Of a stretch of 64,000 bases of DNA, positions 1-8,221 are shown piece by piece. The notes beneath the pieces were generated by a model. That model did no database searches. It saw only the letters and a program-made list of their open reading frames with translations, and was not told the origin of the DNA. A program made the position numbers and the translations under genes. Source of the stretch: Candidatus Tepidifontimicrobium thermophilum (lineage in GTDB: Bacteria > Sysuimicrobiota > Sysuimicrobiia > Sysuimicrobiales > Sysuimicrobiaceae). The stretch spans positions 267,763 through 331,762 of the forward strand of contig JAVKKH010000001.1 in NCBI GenBank assembly GCA_031296405.1, read 5' to 3'. Each line of letters begins with the position of its first letter. Positions within the stretch are counted from its first letter, which is position 1.

Positions 1-1331
1 ACCTTCTTGCCCACCAGCCCCACGTCCGCGGCACCGTGGTTGCCGCAGCCTGCCGGACACCCGGACCAGTGGACGGTGACCGGTCGCGCGACCCGGTCCT
101 GCAACGCCCGGGCGAGGGCCAGGGCTCGCCTCTTCGTGTCGATGAGGGCGAGGTTGCAGTAATCCGTACCCGTGCAGCTCACCAGGCCCCGAAGGATCGG
201 CGGGGGCGACGGCTGCAGCTCCCGCAGGAGGGGTTCGTCCAGCAGGGCTGCCAACCGCTCCTCCGGCACATGGGGGAGGATGGCGTTCTGACTGGTGGTG
301 AACCGGACCTCGCCTGAACCGTAGACCTCGCTCAGCCGCGCGAGCTCCTCGAGCTGCTCGGCCCGGATGCGGCCGACGGGTACCAGGAGGCCCACCGAGT
401 AATGACCGTCCTGCTTCTGCGGTGTCACGCCCAGGTGGTCGGAATGTGTGGGATGGCGAGCGTCCCTTCCGGACCGCGGGAGGGGGTGGCCCAGGTACTC
501 CTCCACCGCGGCCCGGAACCGCTCGAGCCCCCACGCGTCCAGCAGGAAGCTCAGCCGTGCCCTGCTGCGGGCCTCCCGTGGTCCGTGCTCCCGGAACACC
601 GCCACGATGGCGGCGCACACCCCTGGGGCCCCTTCGGGGCTCACGAAGGCGTCCAGGGGCGAGGCGATCCGGTACCCTCCCGATCCCATCTTCCCGCCCA
701 CGAGGATGTTGAACCCGACCTCCCGGTCGCGCACGGCGGGGACCAGGGCCAGGTCCTGGGTCTCCGCGTGCGTGCAGTTCTCCACGCAGCCGGTGATGGT
801 GACGTTGAACTTGCGGGGCAGGTTCGTGTACGACCGGTTGCCTAGCACCTCTTCCGTAAAGGCCTTCACCACGGCCGAGGCGTCCAGCAGCTCCGTGCGC
901 ACCAGCCCGGCCAGCGGGCACCCCACCACGTTCCGGACGTTGTCCATCCCCGTCTGGAGGGTGGTGAGCCCCACCCGCTGCAGCTGCGCCAGGATCTCGG
1001 GGACCTGCTCGATGCGGATCCACCGGAGCTGGACCTGCTGGCGCGTGGTGATGTCCGCGATTCCGCGGCCCACCTGCTGGCTGAGGGCGGCGAGTTCCCG
1101 GACCTGGTTCGCGGTGGCGATCCCGTTCGGGATGCGGACCCGCAGCATGAAGTAGCCGGGTTCCCCTTCGCTCTGACGGCGGAGGAAGACGCCCCACCAC
1201 TTCAGCCGCTCCACGTCCTCCTTGGGGATCGCCTCCCACCCCAGCCGTGCGTACAGGCGGATGTCGACGTCCAGGCCGTCGCGGACGGTCTTGAGGGCTT
1301 CGATGGTGTTCGCCGCACCGTTCCCCGTCAT
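1..1331 (-). CDS. nirA: Ferredoxin-nitrite reductase, 3' end cut by window edge
   Basis: This siroheme/[4Fe-4S] enzyme reduces nitrite to ammonium with ferredoxin in the cytoplasm. About 443 codons are visible from the ATG at 1331, and the C-terminus lies off the left edge. Two nitrite/sulfite reductase half-domains are visible. The cluster and siroheme ligands fit C386-x5-C392 (CTGTDYC) and C425-x3-C429 (CPAGC). The segment NLPRKFNVTITGC resembles plant and cyanobacterial nitrite reductases more than sulfite reductases. The gene is divergent from the sulfate operon, which makes the siroheme it needs. A sulfite reductase role is less likely because a separate paralogue sits at 3025. Confidence 0.85.
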   Translation of the reverse strand, partial: MTGNGAANTIEALKTVRDGLDVDIRLYARLGWEAIPKEDVERLKWWGVFLRRQSEGEPGYFMLRVRIPNGIATANQVRELAALSQQVGRGIADITTRQQVQLRWIRIEQVPEILAQLQRVGLTTLQTGMDNVRNVVGCPLAGLVRTELLDASAVVKAFTEEVLGNRSYTNLPRKFNVTITGCVENCTHAETQDLALVPAVRDREVGFNILVGGKMGSGGYRIASPLDAFVSPEGAPGVCAAIVAVFREHGPREARSRARLSFLLDAWGLERFRAAVEEYLGHPLPRSGRDARHPTHSDHLGVTPQKQDGHYSVGLLVPVGRIRAEQLEELARLSEVYGSGEVRFTTSQNAILPHVPEERLAALLDEPLLRELQPSPPPILRGLVSCTGTDYCNLALIDTKRRALALARALQDRVARPVTVHWSGCPAGCGNHGAADVGLVGKK

Positions 1332-1475
1332 GGCAACACCTCCGGCGTTTGGGGTTGTTGGGAACGACGGGGTTCGCGCGGCTACACGGCCGCGTGGCTG
1401 GCGTCGGGGCCGAAAACAGTCCGCGGGGAGATGACCGGCGGCCGGGCCGAAGCGGACGTCGAGGTCTTGCTAAGT

Positions 1476-1504
1476 GCGTACGGGATCAGGATCGCGCTTG
1501 TCAA
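1476..1504 (-). promoter_or_regulatory. Weak candidate promoter for nirA
   Basis: A perfect TTGACA reads on the minus strand at 1504-1499, about 170 bases upstream of the nirA start. The expected -10 position (about 1481-1475, GTACGC/TACGCA) matches TATAAT poorly, so this would need an activator or may be chance. No other convincing minus-strand promoter is visible between 1332 and 1500. Confidence 0.25.
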
Positions 1505-1605
1505 GGGGGTTGGACCCGGCGGCTGTGAGAGCAGAGGTCTTCGAACGGAATCCGCGTCGTGGAGGCCCCGTGGAACCGCAAGGGCTGCTGGAGGTCACCA
1601 CCCTC

Positions 1606-1634
1606 TTGACGGCTGGCCGGGTGCTCGCTAGAGT
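1606..1634 (+). promoter_or_regulatory. Sigma-70-type promoter of the sulfate assimilation operon
   Basis: TTGACG at 1606-1611 and TAGAGT at 1629-1634 are separated by exactly 17 bases. Transcription would start near 1641, leaving a leader of about 200 bases before sat. The promoters upstream of sseA and of the MerR-type gene use the same TTGACG box, which supports a real housekeeping consensus in this genome. Confidence 0.65.
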
Positions 1635-1640
1635 CTGCGT

Positions 1641-1840
1641 CAAGGAACCGTAGCCATGCAGCGTCGACTCAACCGTCAGGTTCCGTTCTCTCGCCCTCGC
1701 CAGTGCATCTGTCCTGGGCGGGGGGTAGCCCAGGCCTAGCCGGGTCCGGGCTCCTTCCGCGGCTTCCGGTTTTTCCCTAGCCGTCGTTCCGAGACGAACG
1801 TCGCGCCGTGTTGCGCGTGCGCGCACGGGAGGTGTGCTTC
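1641..1840 (+). promoter_or_regulatory. Long structured 5' leader of the sulfate operon
   Basis: About 200 untranslated bases separate the predicted start site from sat. GGAACC (1644-1649) can pair with GGTTCC (1679-1684). CCTGGGC (1713-1719) pairs perfectly with GCCCAGG (1728-1734) around an 8-base loop. An ATCTGTCC block (1707-1714) that runs into this hairpin also occurs in the sseA leader. I do not recognise a SAM, cobalamin or T-box consensus. It could be an attenuator or an undescribed sulfur-responsive RNA, or simply untranslated spacer. Confidence 0.35.
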
Positions 1841-3010
1841 GTGGTCGCACCCCACGGGGGTCGTCTGGTACAGCGCGTGGCGGAAGGCGCTCAGGCCGCG
1901 TCCCTGCGGTCGGAGGCCGCGCGGCTGCCTGTGGTGGAGGCCAGTCCCAGGGAGGCTGCGGACGTGGTCCTGCTGGCCACGGGAGCCTACAGCCCGCTGG
2001 AAGGGTTCATGGACCGGGAGACGTACCGGTCGGTCCTGCACACCTTGCACCTGCCCGACGGGCTCCCGTGGACCCTCCCCGTCACCCTGTCCGTGCCCGC
2101 GGACCAGGCGCGCGGGCTCGGACCCGGGAGCCGCGTGTGCGTGCGCGCTCCCGGCCTGCTGGCGGTGGTGGAGGTGGAGGAGGCGTACCGCCGGGATCTG
2201 GAGGAGGAGGCCCGGGCGGTGTTCGGGACCACCGACCGCGCCCATCCGGGCGTGGCGCGTCTGCTGGGCGAATCCCCGTGGACGGTAGCGGGCCCGGTGT
2301 GGCTGGTGGAACGCCCCCGCGGGCGGTTCGCAGATCGAGAGCTGGACCCCGTGCAGACCCGGGAACTGTTCCAGCGGGCAGGCTGGCGCACGGTCACCGC
2401 TTTCCAGACCCGCAACCCCATCCACCGCGCCCACGAGTACCTCCACAAGTGTGCCCTGGAGACCACGGACGGGTTGTTCCTCCACCCGCTGGTGGGCGAG
2501 ACGAAGGAGGACGACGTGCCCGCGGAGGTGCGGATGCGGTCGTACGAGGTGCTGCTGGAGCTGTACTACCCTCGCGATCGCGTGGTGCTGGCCGCGTTCC
2601 CGGCCGCCATGCGGTACGCGGGCCCTCGGGAGGCGGTGTTCCACGCCCTCGTGCGGAAGAACTACGGCTGCACCCACATCCTCATCGGACGGGACCACGC
2701 GGGAGTCGGGGGGTTCTACGACCCGTACGCCGCCCACCGGATCTTCGATCGGTTCGACCCGAGCCGGCTCGGCATCACGCCGGTGTTCTTCGGGGAGGCG
2801 TTCTACTGCCGCCGGTGCGACGCCATGGCCACGGATCGCAGCTGCCCGCATCCGCCGGACGTCCGGGTGAACCCCAGCGGCACGTGGGTGCGGCGGCTGC
2901 TCCGGTCCGGCCAGCTGCCGCCGCCGCAGGTGATGCGGCCGGAGGTGGCGCAGGTGCTGCGGGACCACTTTTTCCGCGGGTCCCCCGAGCTGGCGGAGCA
3001 GGCGGGCTGA
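1841..3010 (+). CDS. sat: Sulfate adenylyltransferase (ATP sulfurylase)
   Basis: Makes adenosine 5'-phosphosulfate (APS) from sulfate and ATP, the first step of assimilation. The protein is 389 residues, normal for the monomeric Sat family. The nucleotide-binding motif TRNPIHRAHEYLHK is present. A C-terminal Cys cluster of the family's zinc-binding type (FYCRRCDAMATDRSCPH) is also visible. I chose the GTG at 1841 because GGGAGG lies about 7 bases upstream; an in-frame start at 1808 would add 11 residues with no ribosome site. It is the first gene of the operon. Confidence 0.93.
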   Translation: MVAPHGGRLVQRVAEGAQAASLRSEAARLPVVEASPREAADVVLLATGAYSPLEGFMDRETYRSVLHTLHLPDGLPWTLPVTLSVPADQARGLGPGSRVCVRAPGLLAVVEVEEAYRRDLEEEARAVFGTTDRAHPGVARLLGESPWTVAGPVWLVERPRGRFADRELDPVQTRELFQRAGWRTVTAFQTRNPIHRAHEYLHKCALETTDGLFLHPLVGETKEDDVPAEVRMRSYEVLLELYYPRDRVVLAAFPAAMRYAGPREAVFHALVRKNYGCTHILIGRDHAGVGGFYDPYAAHRIFDRFDPSRLGITPVFFGEAFYCRRCDAMATDRSCPHPPDVRVNPSGTWVRRLLRSGQLPPPQVMRPEVAQVLRDHFFRGSPELAEQAG

Positions 3011-3024
3011 GGGAGGGAGGAACC

Positions 3025-4947
3025 ATGGCGCAGGTGCAGACCGTATCCCAGCCCACGTGGGAGGTCGTGCTCAGGCGCAACTCCATCGAGCGGCTCAAGC
3101 AGGAGAAGTTCCCCCTCGACATCGTGCACGAGCTGCCGAGCCTGATCGCGCGCGGCTACGAGGCCATCCCGGAGGAGGACATCGTCCGGCTGAACTGGTG
3201 GGGGCTGACCCACGACAAGCCGAAGGTGGGGACCTTCATGGTCCGCATCAAGGTCCCCGGTGGGCGCATCACGCCGGCGCAGCTGGTGGGGGTCGGCGAG
3301 ATCGCCCGGCGCTACGGCCGGAACTACGGGGAGCTCACCACCCGGCAGGGAATCCAGCTCCACTGGGTACGGCTCGAGCAGCTCCCCGAGGTCCTGTCCG
3401 CGGTGCAGGCCACGGGGCTCACCACCGTGGGCGGGGAAGGGGATACCGTCCGCAACGTGACCAGCTGCCCCGTGGCAGGGGTGGACCGGGACGAGCTGTT
3501 CGACGTGCGGCCCGTGGTACAGGCCGTGGCGCAGTTCTTCTACGGCCACCGCGACTACTCCAACCTGCCCCGCAAGCACAAGTACACCCTCAGCGCCTGC
3601 CCCGCACAGTGCAACGCCCCCGAGATCCACGACGTGGCCCTGGTCGGCGTGGTGAAGGAGGGGCGGCCGGGGTTTGCGGTGCGGGTGGGCGGAGGGCTTT
3701 CCGCCACGCCCCGGATCAGCCGGGACCTGGGCGTGTTCGTGCCCGCGCAGCCCGTAGACGGTGTGGTGGAGGTGTTGCGGGCCATCACCGACGTCTGGCA
3801 GAACGACCTGCGTTACCGCCTCAGCCGCGCGAAGGCGCGGATCAAGTTCCTCGTGGACGACTACGGACCGGAGGCGGTGCGCGCGATGGTGGAGGCCCGG
3901 TTGGGGCGGCGACTGGAGGACGGGCGGGCGCCGGAGCCGGCGCACGACACGGATCACCTGGGGATCCACCCCCAGAAGCAGGAGGGCCACGTGTACGTGG
4001 GGGTGCCGGTGCCCATGGGCTGGGTCTCCGGCGACCAGCTGGTGGCGCTCGGGGAGCTGGTGGGTTCCTTCGGCGGGGAAGTCCGATTCACCCGCATGCA
4101 GAACCTGATCGTCACCCACGTGCCGGAGGACCGGCTGGAGCAGGTCCTGCAGCAGCTGGCCCGGATCGGCCTAGATCCGCGCCGGAACCCCGTGTACGGC
4201 CGTTCCACCGCGTGCACCGACCACCGCTTCTGCAACTACTCCGTGGCGGAGACCAAGGGCAAGCTGAGGGAGATCCTCGGGGTGCTGGAGCGGCGGTTCG
4301 GCGACGCGGTGGGTGAGCTGCGGATCTACATGGACGGCTGCCCGCACGCCTGCGCGCACCACTGGGTTGCCGACATCGGCCTACAGGGGACCACCGTGGT
4401 GCACCCGGAGCGGGGAGTTCGGGTGGAGGCGTACGACGTGTGCCTTCGGGGCGGGCTGGGGACGCGGGCGGCCATCGGGAAGCCTTTGATCCGGCGCGTG
4501 CCGGAAGACCGCATCGTGGAGGTGGTCTGCCGCCTGGTGGAGGGATGGCTGCGGGAACGTGCCCGGCGCGGGCAGCTGGCGTTCCGGGACTTCGTGGACG
4601 CGCACACCGACGAAGAGCTGCGGGCGCTGGCCATGGGCGAGGCGACCCTGGGGGAGGAACCGCCCCGGCGTCCCGTGGTCCGGGTGCCCGGGATGCTGCT
4701 GGCCTACAGCGGCGGCGCGGACCGGCTGGAGGTGGACGCCCGCACGGTGCGGGAGGCCCTGGAGGCGCTGCGGGCTCAGTACCCGCAGCTGGTGGCGCAG
4801 ATTCTGACGCCGGACGGCAACGTGCACCCCAGCGTGAACCTGTTCGTGGGCGAGGAGGACGTGCGGGGCCTGGGCGGGCTGGACGCCCCTGTGCGCCCCG
4901 GAGACGAGCTCACCATCCTGCCCGCGCTGGCGGGCGGCGCGTGCTGA
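3025..4947 (+). CDS. sir: Ferredoxin-sulfite reductase fused to a CysO/MoaD-like sulfur carrier domain
   Basis: Reduces sulfite to sulfide with ferredoxin. Residues 1 to about 545 form a complete two-repeat nitrite/sulfite reductase, with siroheme/[4Fe-4S] ligands C397-x5-C403 and C439-x3-C443. Residues about 552-640 are a ubiquitin-like sulfur carrier: VNLFVGEEDVRGLGG and TILPALAGG match the CysO pattern of NDEDVR and ILPAVAGG. The chain does not stop at Gly-Gly: it ends G637-G638-A639-C640. A peptidase would therefore have to remove Ala-Cys before a thiocarboxylate could form, as described for HcyD in Wolinella. The ATG at 3025 follows GGGAGGGAGG. Fusing reductase and carrier would put sulfide next to its acceptor. 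Confidence 0.88.
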   Translation: MAQVQTVSQPTWEVVLRRNSIERLKQEKFPLDIVHELPSLIARGYEAIPEEDIVRLNWWGLTHDKPKVGTFMVRIKVPGGRITPAQLVGVGEIARRYGRNYGELTTRQGIQLHWVRLEQLPEVLSAVQATGLTTVGGEGDTVRNVTSCPVAGVDRDELFDVRPVVQAVAQFFYGHRDYSNLPRKHKYTLSACPAQCNAPEIHDVALVGVVKEGRPGFAVRVGGGLSATPRISRDLGVFVPAQPVDGVVEVLRAITDVWQNDLRYRLSRAKARIKFLVDDYGPEAVRAMVEARLGRRLEDGRAPEPAHDTDHLGIHPQKQEGHVYVGVPVPMGWVSGDQLVALGELVGSFGGEVRFTRMQNLIVTHVPEDRLEQVLQQLARIGLDPRRNPVYGRSTACTDHRFCNYSVAETKGKLREILGVLERRFGDAVGELRIYMDGCPHACAHHWVADIGLQGTTVVHPERGVRVEAYDVCLRGGLGTRAAIGKPLIRRVPEDRIVEVVCRLVEGWLRERARRGQLAFRDFVDAHTDEELRALAMGEATLGEEPPRRPVVRVPGMLLAYSGGADRLEVDARTVREALEALRAQYPQLVAQILTPDGNVHPSVNLFVGEEDVRGLGGLDAPVRPGDELTILPALAGGAC

Positions 4948-4957
4948 GGAGGAGGCT

Positions 4958-5761
4958 GTGGCCAGGACGGTTGTCTTCGACGACCTGGAGATCGGCGAGA
5001 TCGCCGTGGAGCTGGACGACCGGGAGCCCCAGGAGGTGATCGCGTGGGCCCTCGAGACCTTCGAGGACCGGGTGGCCGTGGTCACGGCCCTGCAGGCGGA
5101 GGGGATGGCGATCCTGGACATGGCTACCCGCCTGCGGCGGGACGTGCGGGTGATCACGGTGGACACCGGACGCCTGCCCCAGGCCACGTACGCCTTCCTG
5201 GACCAGGTCCGCGAGCACTACCCGCACGCGAGGTGGGAGGTGCTCTTTCCCGACCGCCGGGAGGTGGAGGCCATGGTCCGGCGCCACGGGGCCAATCTGT
5301 TCTACCGCTCCGTGCCCCTGCGCCTGCTGTGCTGCCAGGTGCGGAAGGTCCGGCCCCTGGTCCGGGGCCTGGAGCAGCTGGACGCGTGGATCACCGGGCT
5401 GCGCCGGGAGCAGTGGGCTTCAAGGGCCAACATCCGCAAGGTGGAGCTGGACCACGACCACGACGGCATCGTGAAGGTCAACCCGCTGGCGGACTGGACC
5501 AAGGAGGAGGTGTGGGAGTACCTCCGGTCGCACGGGGTCCCGGTGCACCCCCTGTACGCGCAGGGCTACACCAGCATCGGCTGTGACCCGTGCACGCGGC
5601 CCATCCAGCCTGGGGAGGACGACCGGGCCGGCCGGTGGTGGTGGGAACAGGGCGCCCCCAAGGAGTGCGGCATCCACTGCCCCATCGAGACGGGCGGCTT
5701 CGAGCACGAGGCCCACGCCATCCTCGGGGAAGCGCACGGGCTGGAGGAGGTCCGGCAGTGA
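4958..5761 (+). CDS. cysH: Adenylyl-sulfate (APS) reductase, CysH family
   Basis: Reduces APS to sulfite and AMP with thioredoxin-type electrons. The 267-residue protein has the PAPS-reductase fold. C125-C126 with C209 and C212 supply the [4Fe-4S] ligands that mark the APS-using type rather than the E. coli PAPS-using type. C237 in KECGIH is the catalytic cysteine. The start is GTG at 4958, ten bases after the sir stop, behind GAGGAGG. It overlaps cysC by four bases. Confidence 0.92.
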   Translation: MARTVVFDDLEIGEIAVELDDREPQEVIAWALETFEDRVAVVTALQAEGMAILDMATRLRRDVRVITVDTGRLPQATYAFLDQVREHYPHARWEVLFPDRREVEAMVRRHGANLFYRSVPLRLLCCQVRKVRPLVRGLEQLDAWITGLRREQWASRANIRKVELDHDHDGIVKVNPLADWTKEEVWEYLRSHGVPVHPLYAQGYTSIGCDPCTRPIQPGEDDRAGRWWWEQGAPKECGIHCPIETGGFEHEAHAILGEAHGLEEVRQ

Positions 5762-6786
5762 CGGACGCGGCGGGTCGGTGGGAGCTGAGCGCGGAAGCGG
5801 CGGAGCTGGTGGCGCAGGAGGTGCTGGCGCTGGCCCAGATGCTGCCCGAGGCGCAGCGGGAACGGGCGCTGGCAGCTGCAGAGCGCGTGCGGCGGGGCGA
5901 GCTGGCGGAGGACCTGGTGGACGTGGTGGAGTCGGCGGTGGCGCTGTCCCTGCAGACGGGCCGGGCGCGACGGCGGTACCGGGCGGAGGGCGAGCGGCTG
6001 CTCACCGACGTCCTGTGGAGCACCCCTCGGGGCCAGGCGCTCCAGGCGAGGTTGGCGGCCACGAACCGGGCGCTGCGCGGGCTGCGGGGCCGGCGGCTCG
6101 AGGACGTCCGGGTGAGCGCCCGGACCCTGGGCGACTACACCGTGGCCCTCCGGGCCGAGGGCCTGACGGTCACCCTGGCGGCGCGGGCCGACGGGGTGGA
6201 GGTGGAGAGCGTGTCCGTAGAGGGCGGGCAGAGTGGGAGCCGGGGCGTTTGCGTGTGGTTCACCGGGCTTTCTGGCGCCGGCAAGAGCACCGTGGCCGAG
6301 CTCGTGGCGGAACGCCTCCGCAGCCAGGGCCTGGCGGTGGAGGTCCTGGACGGCGACTCGGTCCGACAGCACTTCTCCCGGGGTCTCGGCTTCTCGCGGG
6401 AGGACCGGCTGGAGAACGTGCGGCGGGTTGCGTACGTGGCGGGGCTGTTGGTGCGCCACGGGGTGGTGGTGCTGGTGGCCCTGATCTCCCCGTACCGGGA
6501 AGCGCGCGCGCAGGCCCGGCAGATGGTCGGGGACTTCCTGGAAGTCTACGTCCGGTGCCCGCTGGACGTGCTGGTGGCGCGGGATCCCAAGGGGTTGTAC
6601 GCGCGGGCCCTGCGGGGCGAGGTTCCCAACTTCACAGGGGTGAGCGACCCGTACGAGGAGCCCGAGGCCCCGGACCTCGTGGTGGACACCGACCGCGAAA
6701 CCCCCGAGCACAGCGCAGCTCGGGTGGTGGAGCTGCTGGCCGAGCGTGGCTACGTGCCGCGGGCGAGCGCAGGGCTGTCGGGATGA
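5758..6786 (+). CDS. cysC: APS kinase with an unrecognised 160-residue N-terminal domain
   Basis: The C-terminal half (residues about 163-342) is APS kinase, which makes PAPS: P-loop TGLSGAGKST at about 169-178, then LDGDSVR and GLGFSREDR. The first 160 residues are mostly charged helix followed by a short strand-rich segment, and I do not recognise them. APS kinases are usually about 200 residues, so this is an extension and not a start-site error: translation is coupled to cysH through GTGA at 5758. Having both APS reductase and APS kinase suggests PAPS for sulfation, or control of APS flux. The N-terminal part could be a scaffold for operon partners; that is speculation. Confidence 0.85.
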   Translation: MTDAAGRWELSAEAAELVAQEVLALAQMLPEAQRERALAAAERVRRGELAEDLVDVVESAVALSLQTGRARRRYRAEGERLLTDVLWSTPRGQALQARLAATNRALRGLRGRRLEDVRVSARTLGDYTVALRAEGLTVTLAARADGVEVESVSVEGGQSGSRGVCVWFTGLSGAGKSTVAELVAERLRSQGLAVEVLDGDSVRQHFSRGLGFSREDRLENVRRVAYVAGLLVRHGVVVLVALISPYREARAQARQMVGDFLEVYVRCPLDVLVARDPKGLYARALRGEVPNFTGVSDPYEEPEAPDLVVDTDRETPEHSAARVVELLAERGYVPRASAGLSG

Positions 6787-7589
6787 GCTGGCGCGTCCTC
6801 CTGCTGGAGTCCCGGTGGCCGGAGATCCTGTCGGACCTGGTCCGGCGGCACGGCGGGGAGCCGGTGTGCGCGCCCGCGGTGGAGGAGGTACCTGCTCCGG
6901 CGGAGGAACTGGCGGACCCGCTGGGTCGCCTGTCCTCCGGGAAGGTGGACTGGGCGGTGTTCCTCACGGGCGTGGGTGTGCAGCGGCTGTATGACGCGGC
7001 TCGTGTCCTGGGCATGGCGGAGGCGTTCGTGGAGGCGCTGCGGCGGCTGCCGGTGGCGGTACGGGGCCCCAAGCCGGTGGCGGTGTTGAGCCGGTGGGGG
7101 GTCCGGCCGCAGGTCTCTGCCCCGAGCCCCCACACCACGGCAGAGCTTTGTCAGGTCCTGCAAGCGGTAGAGCTGCGGGACCAGCGGGTGTTCGTCCAGC
7201 ACTACGGTGAACCCAACCAGCGGCTTCGCGACTACTTGCTGCGGCGAGGCGCCCAGGTGGTGGACGCGCTGCCCTACCGCTGGGCGGTGCCTCGCGAGGC
7301 CGGGCGGCTGATCGGGGCAGTCCGGGCGCTGGCCGCGGGAGAGGTGGACGCGCTGGTGGTCACCAGCCGGCCTCAGGTGCTGCACCTCCTCCAGGTGGCG
7401 GAGCGGCAAGGGCTGGGTGAGGCGGTCCGGGAGGCCCTCAACGGCCGTGTGGTGGTGGCCGCGGTGGGTCCCACGAGCCGGGCGACCCTGGAGGATTACG
7501 GGATCCGGGTGGCCGTGACTCCGGAGCACCCCAAGATGGCGCCCCTGGTGGCGGCGCTGGCCGCGCACCGGGGCACGAGGGAGGACTAG
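6783..7589 (+). CDS. hemD: Uroporphyrinogen-III synthase
   Basis: Closes the tetrapyrrole ring with inversion of ring D to give uroporphyrinogen III, the precursor of siroheme. The 268-residue sequence has the two-lobed HemD pattern: a FLTGVGVQRL segment in the first lobe, and VVTSRPQVLHLL plus VAAVGPTSRATLEDYGI in the second. Start ATG overlaps the cysC stop. Its position next to cobA and cysG shows it feeds siroheme to the reductases in the same region. HemD is poorly conserved, so the call also rests on context. Confidence 0.85.
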   Translation: MSWRVLLLESRWPEILSDLVRRHGGEPVCAPAVEEVPAPAEELADPLGRLSSGKVDWAVFLTGVGVQRLYDAARVLGMAEAFVEALRRLPVAVRGPKPVAVLSRWGVRPQVSAPSPHTTAELCQVLQAVELRDQRVFVQHYGEPNQRLRDYLLRRGAQVVDALPYRWAVPREAGRLIGAVRALAAGEVDALVVTSRPQVLHLLQVAERQGLGEAVREALNGRVVVAAVGPTSRATLEDYGIRVAVTPEHPKMAPLVAALAAHRGTRED

Positions 7590-8221
7590 TGTACTACCCC
7601 CTCTTCGTGGACCTCGCAGGCCGTCGTTGCGTGGTCGTGGGCGGCGGCGCCATGGCCGAGCCCAAGGTGGAAGCGCTGGTGGAGTGCGGCGCAGAGGTGG
7701 TGGTCATCAGCCCGCAGGTGACCGAAAAGATCCGGCGCTGGGTCGAGGAGGGCCGGCTGCGCTGGGAGCCTAGAGCTTACCGTCTCGGAGACCTGGAGGG
7801 AGCGTGGCTCGTGGTGTCCGCGCCAGACGACCGGAGCTTGAACAGGGCGGTGTGGGAAGAAGCCCAGGCGAGGAGGGTCTGGGTGAACGCGGTGGACGAC
7901 CCCCCGCACTGCAGCTTCATCGCTCCGGCCGTCTACCGTCAGGGCGAGCTGGTGCTGGCTGTCTCCACCTCCGGAAAGGCGCCCGCGCTGGCGGTGCGGC
8001 TGCGGGACCGGTTGGCGGCTCAGCTCGGCCCGGAGTACGCGGCGTTCCTGGAACTCGCGGCGGAGCTGCGGGGGGAGCTGGTCCGGCGGGTTCCGCAGTT
8101 CGAACGCCGCCGCGCCCTGTGGTACCGGATTCTGGACTCCGGGGTGCTGGACGACCTTCAGGCAGGCGCGCGCGAGCGGGCCAGGGAGCGGTTCCTCCAG
8201 TTGGTGGAGGAGTGGGCGTGA
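7589..8221 (+). CDS. Siroheme synthase: precorrin-2 dehydrogenase / ferrochelatase (CysG N-terminal type)
   Basis: Oxidises precorrin-2 to sirohydrochlorin with NAD and probably inserts iron, giving siroheme. The 210 residues correspond to the CysG-B / Met8p part only. The Rossmann motif is VVVGGGAMAEPKVEAL near the N-terminus, followed by VVSAPDDRSLN, the conserved VNAVDDPPHCSFIAPA, and VSTSGKAPALAVRLRD. Start GTG shares a base with the hemD TAG stop (TAGTG), so translation is coupled. The methyltransferase half is a separate gene directly downstream. Confidence 0.92.
   Translation: MYYPLFVDLAGRRCVVVGGGAMAEPKVEALVECGAEVVVISPQVTEKIRRWVEEGRLRWEPRAYRLGDLEGAWLVVSAPDDRSLNRAVWEEAQARRVWVNAVDDPPHCSFIAPAVYRQGELVLAVSTSGKAPALAVRLRDRLAAQLGPEYAAFLELAAELRGELVRRVPQFERRRALWYRILDSGVLDDLQAGARERARERFLQLVEEWA

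Noticed and set aside
1641..1840. A known riboswitch (SAM or cobalamin) ahead of sat
   Set aside because: I could not find the conserved cores of either class. The leader is reported as unassigned.
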